DNA of 64,000 bases from Hysterangium stoloniferum (lineage: Eukaryota; Basidiomycota; Agaricomycetes; Hysterangiales; Hysterangiaceae), in NCBI GenBank assembly GCA_015178975.1, contig WHVD01000032.1:124001-188000 (forward strand), read 5' to 3'. Made by a program: the position numbers and the translations under genes. Below are positions 32,917 through 44,846 of the stretch, in pieces (position 1 is the stretch's first letter; the number at the start of each line of letters is the position of its first letter). The notes beneath the pieces are model-generated. The model was given only the letters and a program-made list of their open reading frames with translations, was not told the origin of the DNA and ran no database searches.

Positions 32917-33643
32917 TGTCCCCTGACACCTATATGCACCAGTCATTGGACTCTGCTGGACCCACACATTAACCTGTCTATATCTGACACTGTGTCTCAT
33001 GTACCAGTTGTCAGCCTCCACTGGACCACATGTCAACCTGTTTATACCCAAGTCTCTGTCTCTGACCGGACTCCCAGAACCCCTCTCACAGAGCATAGAA
33101 CCCCACTCCCATTATGTTCAAATGAGCTGTCATGATTCATCTTCCACTTCCATTCTGTTCCATCCCTAATACCCAGTTCAGTATTTGCTCGTCTCATTTT
33201 ATGTTTACTTGTTTTGCACCTCATTATTACCAGATTTGGTATTGCATATAATTCAAAGTCTATATAGTCTCCCATACTCATGTACTTACAATCCAGTTTG
33301 AATCTCAAACTAGTTCCACCCTGAATATGTCCTGATCCAGCCTCTACTCCTCTTGTCTGTCTGCATGTTTGATTCCCAGAACCCCCATGGGAACTCTGGA
33401 ATCTACATCTTCCTTGTAGGCATTCCATCAGCTCGAAATATGGACAGCCGAATGAGTGTACAAGGGCACAGCACATAAGCTGAAGCCAAGTCCATCCCAG
33501 TACTCTGGTAATTATTCTGATACTCCTTGTACTAATCCCCAGAAACTCCCCTGGCTATTACCTGGCGACTCCATGGGACATTCCTGGAAAGTGTTTGGAA
33601 TATTTCCAGAAACTCCATTGCTCAAGATCCTCAGAACTTAACA
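32917..33643 (+). repeat. 5' LTR (type B) of gypsy copy 2
   Basis: Starts TGTCCCCTGACACC and ends CAGAACTTAACA. It shares with the other type B LTRs the block around TATAGTCT and the CATAAGCTGAAGCCAAG segment near its end. Substantial divergence from the 3' LTR is visible. Confidence 0.7.
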
Positions 33644-34165
33644 GTTTCCAATTATCACATCAAGTTCAATACCCCCACTGCACACTGTGGTTGGGATGAT
33701 TCTGGCCTCAAGCACCATTTCCACATATATGGGTCTTCCATCACATCTAAAAGACAACATCTAGAAAGAAGGAAAGGTCAAAACTCTCCAACTCATGCAG
33801 ATGAAAGCTCAGACATCTGATGCACACTATTGGAAATGAAAAGTGGAAGTTTCCTGAGAAAATCTGAGGGAACATTCTCAAAACAATAAGGTGTCAACCA
33901 CCACCAATTCTATGCCAGTCTGCCATCCCACCTTAAAGACGAAGTCTCAAAAAGAGATGATGGCAAGCCAAAAACCCTGTTCCATATTTACCTTAAGGCT
34001 CAAAACACGGATACACATTATTGGGAACATTGTGCGGAAGTTGCCTGTGAGACCTCTGTGGACAAAGTGAACAAGTCCATGGCTAATAAAACCAACAACA
34101 ACAATTCATCAACCAGCAACCAAAACTCCACACAACCCGACAAGAAGAACAATAAAAAGTCTCCT

Positions 34166-34214
<49 letters not shown>

Positions 34215-34800
34215 GCAACAACAACAACAAAGGTCAACAGTCCAGCAAGCAAACTGGAAAACCCGACCTCACAGGCAAGCTCAGACCCAATGGCAAATTG
34301 ACCCCACAAGAAAGGCAATGTCATATGGACAATACCCTCTGTCTCTTGTGTGGGAAACCCAGTCACTGATTCCTAGAATGTCCACTGGCAAAAGCAAACT
34401 CTGCAAAAGGTCAAACAGCCAAGACCTCCATGGAAACCCAATTGAAGGACAAACTGGCTTCCGACTCAAAAAAAGAGTGAGCAACCCTGTGGACTCCACA
34501 CAGGTTGGGGGTTGCATTGCCTCTCCACGCATTCAAGAGTTTACCCATCTCAATGCATCCGCTCTTTCACATTCTGATTCATTTTTTATTAAACTTATGT
34601 CTAATATGATTCTGAAATTCATTTTTTCAGCCCTCATAGATTCTGGCTCGACTCATTGTTTTTTAGATACAAAATTCACGCAAAATAATCTGTTGTCAAC
34701 TTATCCCATCAGCCTCCAACTTTTCAATGGCACAAGTAATTTGGTTGTCACCCAAGCTTGTGATTTACTGTATCCATCTGTTTCCCATGTGGAACATCCC
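33644..34800 (+). pseudogene. Gag remnant and protease start of gypsy copy 2
   Basis: 33644-34050 is degenerate Gag coding sequence with no long frame. From 34058 a frame encodes a Lys/Asn-rich tail expanded by a CAA repeat into poly-Asn. A zinc knuckle CLLCGKPSH follows, interrupted by TGA before its last Cys. Protease residues LIDSGSTHCFLD follow near 34640 (active-site DSG). The normal product would be capsid plus nucleocapsid. Several frame changes make it non-functional. Confidence 0.75.
34165..34230 (+). repeat. CAA microsatellite
   Basis: About 21 AAC/CAA triplets, with one CAG variant, in the Gag remnant, encoding poly-Asn. Confidence 0.95.
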
Positions 34801-34802
34801 AG

Positions 34803-36562
34803 TTGGTCACTTTCTATGTGACCCAGTTAGACTCAAGTTGCTTGGTTGTCCTAGGACATAACTGGCTTACCCACTACAATCTGTTGATTGACTGGGTAGC
34901 TAACAGTATAACTTTCCAGACACCCATGGCTTCCGAGGAAACTGTAGCTGACACGGCCTCCACAGCACCCATGGCCTTCCTGGCACCTGCAGTCTCGAGG
35001 ACTCCTGTGATCCCTACAGCACTCATGGCTTCCCCAGAACCCATGGCACCTCCATCTATTTCTCTGATTAATGCCTCAGCTTTTATTAGGGCTACAAAAA
35101 TGGATGGGTCCCAGGCATTCACTATCAATTTAAAAATTGATGAAGCAACCTGTCATTTCTCAACTCCAGTATCTGCATGTGAGCAAAGTGCTGACCTAAA
35201 AGGCATCGTGGAGAAATATCATGACTTCGCAGATGTTTTTAGCAAGTGGAAAGCTGACTGGCTTCCACCCCACAGAGAGTACAACTTAAAAATCGACCTC
35301 AAAGAAGGCACCCAGCCACCCCTTGGACGTATCTACCTGCTTTCCTCCACAGAACTTTCCACAATCCATGATTTCCTGGATGAACATTTGTCCATAGGTT
35401 TTATCTGACCCTCTAAGTCTCCTTTTGGAGCACCTGTTCTATTTGTCAAGAAAAAGGATGGATTTCTTAGACGATGTGTTGATTTCAGAGGACCCAATGC
35501 TGTCACAAAAAAGGATAAGTATCCACTTCCACTTATATCTGACCTCCTTGATGCTCCATGGAATGCCCAGATTTATACCAAAATAGACCTTAAACATGCC
35601 TACCATTTGGTCCAGATCTCTGTGGGAGATGAATGGAAAACCACTTTTAGAACCTGTTATGGGGCCTTTGAGTGGTTGGTGATGCCCTTTGGACTCACCA
35701 ATGCTCCATCTGTTTTTCAGTGTTTTATCAATGACATTTTCTCTGACATGCTCGATGTATGCATCATTGTTTACTTGGATGACATTCTTATCTACTCCGA
35801 GAATCCTGTGGAACACAACAAACAAGTCCGTGAAGTTCTCTGGAGACTCAGACAACATGGTTTATTCACGAATGGTAAAAAATGTACTTTTGACATGGAC
35901 TCCATGGAATATCTGGGCTTCACAATGGGACCCAACAGACTCTGCATGGATGAAACTAAAGTACAAGTCATCAAAGATTGGCCAGGACCCCGAAAAGTCA
36001 AAGACATACAATCTTTCCTCGGCTTTGCCAATTTTTTCAACAGTTTATCCATGGATATTCCAACATCACAGTTCCCCTTACCCATCTTACGCATAAGGAT
36101 ACTCCATGGAATTTTCATGATAAGTGTCAAAAAGCTTTTAATCTTTTAAAAAATTCTTTTTCATCAGCTCCTATTCTGTCACATTGGAAACTGGACTTCC
36201 CACTCATTGTTAAAATGGATGCCTCAGACTATGTGCTTGGAGCCATTCTGTCTATCCAGGACTCCAACAGAGAAGTCCACCCCGTGGCTTTTCTGTCCCA
36301 GACTTTCACCGGAGCAGAGCTCAATTACAATGTTCATGATAAGGAACTCCTGGCAATTTCCTCAGCTTTCAAAATGTGGCGACACTATTTGGAAGGCTCA
36401 GGAATTCCGATTGACATTGTAAGAGATCACAAAAACCTGGAATACTTTTCTACTATGAAACTTTTGACCCACTGGCAGGCCCACTGGTCTGAATACCTAT
36501 CCGCTTTCAATATGATTATCTGTTTCGACCCAGCCATCTTGGTGGCAAACCCAACACTTTAA
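34803..36562 (+). pseudogene. Protease end, reverse transcriptase and RNase H of gypsy copy 2
   Basis: The protease end (VLGHNWLTHYNLLIDW) is followed by a linker with repeated Pro/Thr/Ala/Met residues. Reverse transcriptase follows: KADWLPPHREYNLKIDL, the one in-frame stop at 35406, then APVLFVKKKDG, MPFGLTNAPSVFQ and the YLDD box near 35776. RNase H lies in the next frame ([24 protein letters not shown] near 36430). A frame shift near 36050 and another near 36520 split the product. Residues essential for catalysis are present, which makes it a useful reference for what copy 1 has lost. Confidence 0.88.
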
Positions 36563-36599
36563 CTAGATGATGGGATGTCTATCCTAAAGAGGGGAGCAA

Positions 36600-38205
36600 C
36601 GACTATGCTACGGTATGTAAACCCACACAACTTGAAACCCATTTTTCACAAATCAGCAGCTTACCGCATCAGTCCACGTGACTTTCCTCATCCATCCCAT
36701 TGTCTGTGGAATTATCATTATGGATATTGAGAAGTTACATCAAGATATTCTATCGGCAATTCCATTAAACCTGATAACTAAAGCACACCTTGACAATCCC
36801 GTGGACCCCCGTCAACCCTGGTGGTTTCTTGATCAGCATGGTTTCATTAGACTTGATGATCACATCTATGTACTGGACTCTGATGGCCTCTGCCTCAGGA
36901 TCCTTCAGTACAAACATGATCATCCACTCTCGGGACATTTCAGGTTCAACAAGACTCTATCATTAATAAGAAGAGAATACACTTGGCCTGGACTCCGAGG
37001 ATTTGTTAAGCACTATTGTAAATCTTGCACTACTTGTCCATGCTTTAAATATCAGTGACACAAGCCATACGGCCTTTTGAAACAACTCCCAGTACCGGAA
37101 CACCCGTAGAATTTCATCTCTATGGATTTCATAGAGCACCTACTTGACTCCAAAGGCTTTTCCACCATTCTAGTCATTGTTGACAGATTCTCAAAACAAG
37201 GTATATTCATTCCTACATATGATACAATTACATCTGTGCAGTTAGCAGAACTTTTTATTATCCACATATTTTCCAAGCACAGAGTTCCGTCCCCATGTAA
37301 CTTCTGATTGAGGATCAGAGTTCGTGTCTCACTTCTTTAGATCCCTCAGGAAATCCTTGGACATGAAATTACATTTCACATCTGGACATCACCTGGAAGG
37401 TGACAGACAAACTGAACGCATCAATCAGACATTGGAACAATACCACTGCATATATTGCAACTATCAACAGGACAATTGGAAATCCCTGTTACCACTTGCA
37501 GAATTTGCTTACAACAATGCACCCTCGGCCACTACTGGTGTTTCCCCATTCTTTGCAAATAAAGGATATAATCCAAATATTACAGTACATCCAGAACAAA
37601 ATCTCACCTCTGCCTGTGCTCAAGAGTTGACCATGGACCTCCACAAGCTCCACAAGGAACTCTGGACTGCAATAAAGTCTGCCCAAGAGCAATATCAACA
37701 TTCAGTGGACAAACACCGGATTCTGCCACCCAACTTCAAAATTGGTGATTGTGTTTTTGTCAAAGCTCAATTCTTTTGGACTACCCATCCATCAAAATAG
37801 CTTGCTGAAAAATATTTAGGTCCATTTGAAATAATAGCACAAGTAGGTTCAGTTTCTTGGACCCTACAGCTTCTGGATAGCATGTGCACAGTACACCCAG
37901 TATTTCATGTTTCTATGTTAGAACCTTGTACTGCTAACACTATCCCAGATCACATGCAATCTCCACCTCCTCTGGTCATTATTGACAGAGAACCCGAGTT
38001 TGAAATCTCACAAATTTTAGATTTGAAAATTGACGAGCATCGACACACTTGTAAACTGCTTTACTTGGTCAAGTGGGCAGGTTACGAGGGCACTGATGAA
38101 GAGACTTCATGGATTTTGGCTACAGAACTCGGTAATGCCATGGAAATCGTTACTGACTTTCACACAGCTTACCCACTCAAATCCGGACCACTATCTTCTC
38201 TTTGA
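36600..38205 (+). pseudogene. Integrase and chromodomain of gypsy copy 2
   Basis: The HHCC finger is at 36900-37050 (HPLSGHFRFNKT, YCKSCTTC). The core has its first Asp in SMDFIEHLLD, a damaged second block (DXGSEF, with a stop and shift near 37305) and its Glu in RQTERINQTLE. The chromodomain at 37990-38130 reads LYLVKWAGYEGTDEETSW. Stops at 37058, 37307 and 37798 break it. The match to copy 1 is close throughout. Chromodomains direct integration to particular chromatin. Confidence 0.85.
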
Positions 38206-38397
38206 CCACACTCCGTGGACCCCATATTACATTTGGACTCATTCTCATTATTCCCTGTCACCCTACATATGTCTCTCTTTGCTTTTACAGGTTTCTGACA
38301 TGTCTTTCAAGTCCTAAGTGGATTTTCTGTGGACTTTGATTTTTATGTTTTTTCACACTTTACTTTTATTTCCAAAAATTATTAAGTTTTATTTTGT

Positions 38398-39240
38398 TCA
38401 ATCTACATTTATGGGACTGTGCTTCTTCCCCTCAGCCATCTCCTGAGGGAGCTCTGCTATCTCTGTGGGCACCATGTCCTCATCTGAACCAGCATCCTCG
38501 GAACTTCTGACCTGTGGCTCTTCATACATATAGCCACCATGCTCCATGAGGAATTTCCAAAACTCATCGTGGAGCCCACAGAGCTCATTGGCCACCACTA
38601 TCTGCACCTTGTTGCTCTTCCTAAGCAAGTCATTTTGGGCCTCTATGGCCTCAGCGATCCACCCTAGGACCTTGTCCAAACCCGAATTCCCATCTGACCC
38701 GCTTGCTTCCCACACCACGGCCCCCATGGGCTGCTCATGAACAAGCGAGCACCTCACTTTGAGGTACATGCACTAGAAACAGCCCGGTCCCTGCCCAGAC
38801 TTCCAATTGCAATCAGTGTTCTGGTCATTACAACCGGAACACCGTTGGTCATTCCTCACAGGTAGGCAGACTGGTGCCACTTTCCTTGTCTTCTGTTGAT
38901 GTGGTTAGTTCCCGGATTACCCATGGACCCGAGACTTACCTTCTGGGGGCTCTCTGGCTCCCCCTCAGACTCTGATTCAACCTCTGCCACCTTGTGCAGC
39001 CTCCTCCTCATCCTTCTTCCTCTGCTCCTCAGCCACTTTCTCCATGGCCAATGCCGCCTGATATTCCCTGTCCAAAGCCTCCTTGACCTCCTTGGCTTCC
39101 CTCGCCACCTCCTCTTGTTGTCGGCACTGCTCTTCTTGCTGTGCCAAAATTTGGGCTGCAGTGAGGGGCACCCAATATGGAGTGCCTGTGGAGGGCCCGG
39201 CAGTTGGCATTGGTCTTCGCGGTGTTGGTTTTGGACCCAT
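38398..39240 (-). pseudogene. Zn(2)-Cys6-like antisense gene of gypsy copy 2
   Basis: Exon 1 (39240-38940) encodes a start MGPKPTPRRPMP followed by a long Glu/Gln/Arg-rich predicted coiled coil (EEQCRQQEEVAREAKEVKEA). A one-base shift near 38980 leads into the acidic VAEVESESEGE block shared with copy 1. A 47-nt intron (38939-38893, GTAAGT...AACAG) occupies the same position as in copy 1. Exon 2 has the six-cysteine region, with a TAG at 38775-38773 between the fourth and fifth cysteines. Then comes the same helical and acidic tail, ending SPINVD. This copy shows the N-terminal half that is outside the window for copy 1. Broken by one shift and one stop. Confidence 0.65.
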
Positions 39241-39853
39241 TGATGATGGGGGTAATAAAGAAGAAGAAATTTCATTTTTTCAATTTTTTATAAAGGCTCA
39301 TCGTGTCTGAACCTTACCTTCCAGATCACATGACTCTATGACATATACATGTAACTGACATGACTTTTGACACATGCGCATAGCCAACAAAACCTTATCA
39401 AGTTCTAGAGCCTCTTTGGGACTTCAGCATAAAGGGAGGGTACTGTTACAACTGGAATTCCCACCGGACTCTGGGCACTAACTTATATGCACCTGCACCC
39501 TATACACACCAATTATCAGTTTACCAGAATTCCTGCCAGACTCCGTACATCAGACCTGTCCACGTTCGACTTCATTACTTCATGTATCAGTCACTGGAAT
39601 ACCCACTGGACTCCATCCCTGTTTATCTCCAACCCCGTCCCACACATCAGTCACCGGACCCCACTCAGAAAACCCATCAGCCCTCTAACTGAGCCCAATT
39701 CCTGTTATAGTCAAGTGACCTGTCACAATTCGGACTCCACTCCATTCGGTCCTGTTCCTAACACCAAGTTTGGTGTTTATTTATGTCATTTTATGTTTGC
39801 TAGTTTAGTTTTCATTATTACTGGATTTGGTATGTTATTCATTCCACAGTCTA

Positions 39854-41444
39854 CAGTGAGGGACAAAACCCTTCCAATGATTTTTAGTTGTGCAAAGATT
39901 CTTGAATAACTCAAGAACCACTGTAGGTACAGACCTGAAATTTGGTGGTTGGTTAGGTCTATATGTTATCTATATGCCATTAAAATATTATGACATAAGC
40001 ACTGGTATTTTCCATGCTATAAATAAAATAATAATAAAATCACATTGGAAGGGTTTGTCCCTAACACAAATCAAACAATCTAGTACTTGGTATAGCCTCC
40101 CTTGGCCTTCAAAACAGCCTCAACTCTTCTAGGCATACTCTCTATCAAATTCTGACAAGTAGAGGCAGGGATCTTCTCTCACTTTGTCTAAACCTCTCCC
40201 ACAACTTATGAATACTCTTGGGTGCCACTTCATACTCTCCCAGCCTCTTTTTGAGGTAATACTAGAGGTGTTCAATTGGATAAGGTCAGCAGACTGAGGT
40301 GGTCATACCATGACCACAAATCCATTATCTTTAAACCAATTGGTGGCCTTCTTGCTCTTGTGTTTGGGATCATTATCTTGCTGAAAGACCACATCTTCTG
40401 TGTTCTTGCCATAATACTTCATGATTGCTTGAAGTTCATCTTCCAGAATGCTAACATAAAGGTCAGCATCTATCCTTCCATCAATTTTGGTGGAATATTC
40501 TGGTCCTTCCCACAACATACAGCTTCACAACATCAGATTTCCTCCTCCAAACTTAACTGTACCCTCAACCACCCTATCACTGAGCCCCTCTCCTGCCCTT
40601 TTCCATACCTACTTCCTCCCATCTGACCCCAAACAATTGATTTTTGTCTCATCTAACCAAACAAACCTTTTCCAATCATCTACAGTCCAGTCCTTGTGTC
40701 CCAGAGCAAAGCCCATTCTTGCCTTACTATACCTCTTAGTGAGTAAAGGCCATTTTTTCTTCACCACAGCTCTCATTCCAGCTTTCTTGAGTGCTCTATG
40801 AAAAGTCTTCAATGAAATGGACTTTCCAGTCATATTTTGAAGGATTTTGGTGACCTCAGTGGCATGTTCTGCCTTCTGAGAAGTGATTTGTTAGAGGGAA
40901 CAATGAATATCCGAGGGAGAAAACTTGCATGAATGGCCACCAGGTGCTTTGGCAAGTGATGGGCAATGGGTAAAGTGAATTCTGGATATAGTAAATTGAC
41001 CTCTGCCAGTGATTGCAGAGATCTGAGAAGCAGACTTGCCCTTATTGAGCAAAATGAAAATGTAGCTAACCTGAGGAGGAGTAAGAGCTTTCATAGTGTA
41101 GAATGTTGAGTTGTGGGGATTTTGTTGAACTAGAAAGTGAACAGCTATATATATATCTAATTTTGACAGGTCACATAATTATTATTTGCACTTCTTTGCA
41201 TATAATCAATAATGTTTTGTGCTGAGCATGTGACTGGGACAAAACCCTTCCAAAGTGATTTTATTATTATTTTATTTATAGCATGGGAAATACTAATACT
41301 TATGTCATAATATTTTAAGAGCATGTAGATAACATGTAGACCTAACTAACCACCAAATTTCAGGTCTGTATCTACAGTGGTTCTTGAGTTATTCAAGAAC
41401 CTTTGCACAACTAAAAATCATTGGAAGGGTTTTGTCCCTCACTG
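39854..41444 (-). mobile_element. Tc1/mariner element, 1591 bp, with long inverted repeats (TSD TA)
   Basis: CAGTGAGGGACAAAACCC at the left is mirrored at the right, with TA on both sides (39852-39853, 41445-41446). The inverted repeats run over about 210 bp and include ACCACCAAATTTCAGGTC in both orientations. The internal transposase is on the minus strand. Confidence 0.93.
40080..41094 (-). pseudogene. Tc1-type transposase with several stops
   Basis: It starts at 41094 with MKALTPPQVSYIFILLNKG (helix-turn-helix). A second DNA-binding segment follows, then WLDETKINCLGSDG (first Asp, with Leu replacing the usual Ser) and FQQDNDPKHKSKKA (second Asp). The final block is degraded (SADLIQLN in place of SPDLNPIE). 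Stops near 40890, 40610, 40520 and 40300 break the frame. Length and layout match a full-size Tc1 transposase of about 340 residues. Confidence 0.88.
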
Positions 41445-41791
41445 TATATAGTCTGGCAGATGTTGTACATACAATCCAGTCAGAAAATCAGCTTAGATTC
41501 TCCCCAGTAATCTTAGTATATTTTCCACCCTAAATTCCTCTTTGAATCACACCACTCTTACTAGTTGGAGCCCACAGGCTTCGATGCATCTATCACTCGA
41601 CCTCTGACTTATCTATCTCAACTCCCTGACCTCTCGACCCATGAACCCCACCCAGATTCCCTGGGATTCCTGTCTGCCCATTTGAAATTGGACAAGACAA
41701 TCTCATGAGGGCGCAGCCTATAAGCTGAAGCCAAGTCCTACCAGCTTTCCCGTGGGTTTCTCCGGAAACCCTCCATGTATGCACCTTAACA

Positions 41792-42945
41792 CTTTTGTAG
41801 TTTATTCAAATACACTGGGCTAGTTTGTACTTTACAGTAGCTTAGTCATACACACAAAACCTTGTCCATTTCCTTACACCATCAACATCTTACAAAAATA
41901 GGATAGAAATAGATACTAAATATCTTCTCAGTGCATATATATATGTATGTAAGGAGCTCTGCTCCAGCCATGAAATATAACCAATTTTTAACCAATCTAC
42001 ATTACTACACTTGTGTGTCACTGCCATAGCAGTTTATTCCATCCTAATCTGGGCTGTTGGACAAATACTTCCACTTCAATCTGAGTTGTTGGCCCAATCA
42101 AATACTTTGTCACCCTAATCTGAGTTGTTGGAAACTTTTGCCAACACATACATTGAAGCCAAGCTCCACTTAATTAATAGAACTGGACCACTGAAGTTAA
42201 GTATGTACTAATCCCACAGACTCCCAACATTCTATCACCCTTTAGCTTTAGACCATAGACCTTAACACTCATAAAACATGATGTGTTCCACTTGGCACAT
42301 CTTAAATCCAATCTTGACAATATGATACACTGTTACTCATACTCACTGTAATCAACTTGTTGGTCTTGGCCTCTCTGTTACTGTGATCACCATCCTCAAA
42401 GTAGTGAATACATTTCCATGCACACCAGCCTCTGGCAGGGCAGAAAAAATTTTGAGGCCTGGTGGGAGGTTAAGGATGTGTTAACACAAGACAGAATGAG
42501 TTGTGAAACAGAATACATCTGTTTGAAATTTAGGCCAATGGTGTACAAGATCCTCAAAGGGCAGGATATTATATTTGCGGAGAGCAGCCTCGACGGCGGC
42601 AGGCATCAAAGATGTGTTGTTTATTGACTTTCACTAGCCATGTTTGTAGATTGAGGTACGAACAGATTTGAAGTTAAGTCCACAGGAGATAATGTACTAG
42701 CTACGGATTAGGAACTTAGAAGACGAAGAGACATGAGGGAAAACGAGGCACCTATTCTTCCTCCTGAACCAACTGCCTGCTTCATTTTGCCTGTCATATA
42801 AAGCGAGCCAAGCCCTTCATTGAATAAGACTGTCTTTAATGTCATACCTACTGCCCTAGCCGTAACCTGACTTGCAATCAACCAATCAGTAAGTTATCCC
42901 TATTACTGTGAGTTTGATGAGTGAAATTTATAAAATGCGACACAC
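41792..42945. other. Intergenic, AT-rich, no convincing gene
   Basis: Contains three degenerate copies of a block like CACCCTAATCTGAGTTGTTGG (42030-42135), a mini direct repeat. A 69-codon plus-strand frame at 42418 is not recognised. The segment GTACTTTACAGTAGCTTAGT (41830) recurs near 56930, so some of this is dispersed repeat. Confidence 0.4.
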
Positions 42946-43110
42946 CTATTGGGAGTTCATAATGACTGTTCGACAAACCACATACGGGGGATTGCCAGTT
43001 AGGGGAGTGGTTTCGATGATCGGGACGAACTTGTCGCCCATGACCGACGCCAATAAAGCATCACACAGCTCCATCCTGCTGTGGTAGCTTCCCTCACTCC
43101 CGCCGTTCAT
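42946..43110 (-). CDS. Short open frame of 54 codons, unknown
   Basis: ATG at 43110 to TAG at 42946. The sequence looks protein-like (KFVPIIETTPLTGNPPYVV) but I recognise no family. It may be one exon of a larger minus-strand gene together with the frame at 43223-43921; no splice sites were established. Confidence 0.25.
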   Translation of the reverse strand: MNGGSEGSYHSRMELCDALLASVMGDKFVPIIETTPLTGNPPYVVCRTVIMNSQ

Positions 43111-43222
43111 TGTGAGATGTTGATGCTAGAGACCCAAGTCCGGATTCCACCAACTTTCGATCAGCGTTAGTTTGTCATAAAGTAATTTATGTCAGCTGAT
43201 GCTAACATGAATTGGCTGAGTT

Positions 43223-43921
43223 TCATTGAGATCCGGACCTTGCGTCAAACGTCAGTATGACCACTTCAAAACCAACCCAACCAGGCCCGTACCTCGTACC
43301 AATCGCGTGAACGTCACCAGTAGACAGTAGATTTCTCGGAGAAACCCGGCTAAAGTTCACTGTTGAACTTTGGTTTTCACCCTGATTCAAAACGTTAGTT
43401 CCAAAGAAAGATATGAAAGATGTACATATGGAACTGACACATCTAATGGGTAGATGATGGCCCACAATGACACTCCTGCCAGCAAACCGCCAGGAATGGA
43501 AGTAGAGAATGATAAATAGGTCGAAAGCTGGCAAAGTAAAAGGCAGTACTAGTATCGCGGACTGGCATGCATGCATGTAATTGAGGCCATTCGCACATTT
43601 AACAGGCCACTTTGCTAACGAAAATATGATCAGAAGCCTGTATAAATAGGCCATTGAAGCCGTATGACAATGTAATGGTGGGCTATTTAGAACTGAGTGG
43701 AAGCACAGCAATGCATCGGTTTTGCCAAGCTTACCTGGTAAGGTATTCGATAGTTTAATATCGATTTGTGCGCCTTTTGGTTCAACAATGCTATATTCAA
43801 GCTGTTGACAGACCTGGAAGCTGGGTATAAGAAGTCCAGTTGAATTGGACAGTGTGACGTGCATTAGCAAGCGCAAATGTGCATTCTTGGATAGCAAGTG
43901 ACATATAACTAACAGGACCAA
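43223..43921 (-). CDS. Open frame of 232 codons, unknown
   Basis: An open minus-strand frame with mixed hydrophobic stretches (YLYRLLIIFSLAKW; LPAFDLFIILYF). It contains internal GTAAGC and TTAG sites (near 43735 and 43612) that could bound an intron. So the true product, if any, may be shorter exons. No family was recognised and coding status is doubtful. Confidence 0.2.
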   Translation of the reverse strand: MVLLVICHLLSKNAHLRLLMHVTLSNSTGLLIPSFQVCQQLEYSIVEPKGAQIDIKLSNTLPGKLGKTDALLCFHSVLNSPPLHCHTASMAYLYRLLIIFSLAKWPVKCANGLNYMHACQSAILVLPFTLPAFDLFIILYFHSWRFAGRSVIVGHHLPIRCVSSICTSFISFFGTNVLNQGENQSSTVNFSRVSPRNLLSTGDVHAIGTRYGPGWVGFEVVILTFDARSGSQ

Positions 43922-44846
43922 ACGTTATCAAGGCGCGCGAGAGCCCTAACACACCGGAGCTTGCAATGTCTGGGAGCCGTGCTCGTGTAAGAAGTCCCCG
44001 TTTATCTAAATCCTCCTTCGTCCCGCACGATGTCGTATGTATGCTTTGAGTTCGTCGTCTTTCACTGGGTCAAAAAATGCCAATCATCGATACACAGAGT
44101 CGGATGATGAGCGCACAATGGTAGAGAGGACAAGGCAAGGCCTCACTGCTATAAGCACATTTTAATGTACGGAATGTTTGAACCGGTGTTACTCATGTGA
44201 CTGATCACGGCAACAACCGGTTATCACAGTATGTCGCGGGCGTTGTAGCCAGCTCTATCCGAACGTATATATTCAAGCTAGGCAGTGTATCCCAGATACT
44301 CTCTACATTTACTAGAGACCGTTTAGACGCCCTGTTCCGTTTTCCTGATGCAGTAATCCATCCGCTCCTGGTAGTAATACAGACTCTAGAATTAATAATC
44401 CATTATTTCAATCTGACGTTTTGTCATTACAGGTAATTAGGAAGTTGACACGGGAATAACCAATTGAAATTCCTTTACGATTGTAAGAGAGTGTACTTTC
44501 ATAATAAAAATATTCATTCTTGCCTCTTATGAGTACTCATTTGAATGAATCGGAAGATAGTCCGGTAAAACGGCTTGTTAAGGGGTGGCGCATGAAAGGA
44601 ATGGCGTATCATGAGCGGGAATGCTGAGGTGACGTTGATGGGATCAGATCTGGTGTCGGAGTTCGCAGAGTGAATGGTGCGCCTCATATAAATGTTAGAA
44701 GTACCATTCAGTTTGCTATTATACTACTTTGCGACTGAAATATCATGACAAGCAAACATTCACCTGAACTCTCATCCTCTTGACCTTCATCCTCGTCCCG
44801 ACGCAACCTCATCTGTGTCCCTTTGACAGTGTCCACGCACAAAGGC
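43922..44846. other. Intergenic region upstream of the MFS gene
   Basis: No gene seen. A TATAAATG at 44687 lies about 160 bp before the MFS start codon and may be part of its promoter. Confidence 0.35.

Larger units (their letters stand above)
32917..41791 (+). mobile_element. Ty3/gypsy chromovirus copy 2, decayed
   Basis: Plus-strand order: LTR type B (32917-33643), Gag remnant, protease and reverse transcriptase, RNase H, integrase, chromodomain (ending 38205), antisense gene (39240-38398), purine tract AAAGGGAGGG and 3' LTR (39444-41791, enlarged by a Tc1). The polyprotein is the closest relative in the window of copy 1 and keeps the reverse transcriptase that copy 1 lost. It has many stops and shifts. 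The two LTRs are rather divergent and no matching TSD was seen, so it is old, or the left LTR is from a separate event. Confidence 0.85.
39444..41791 (+). repeat. 3' LTR (type B) of gypsy copy 2, split by a Tc1
   Basis: Starts TGTTACAACTGG directly after AAAGGGAGGGTAC and ends GCACCTTAACA. Without the Tc1 (39854-41444 plus TA) it is about 755 bp. The Tc1 lies in the TCTATATAGTC segment, probably the TATA box. Confidence 0.85.

Noticed and set aside
34018..34366. Poly-Leu and poly-Val frames near the CAA repeat
   Set aside because: They are antisense or off-frame readings of the microsatellite in the Gag remnant.
32917..41791. Target site duplication for gypsy copy 2
   Set aside because: GAGAC before the left LTR and CTTTT after the right LTR do not match, so no TSD is claimed.
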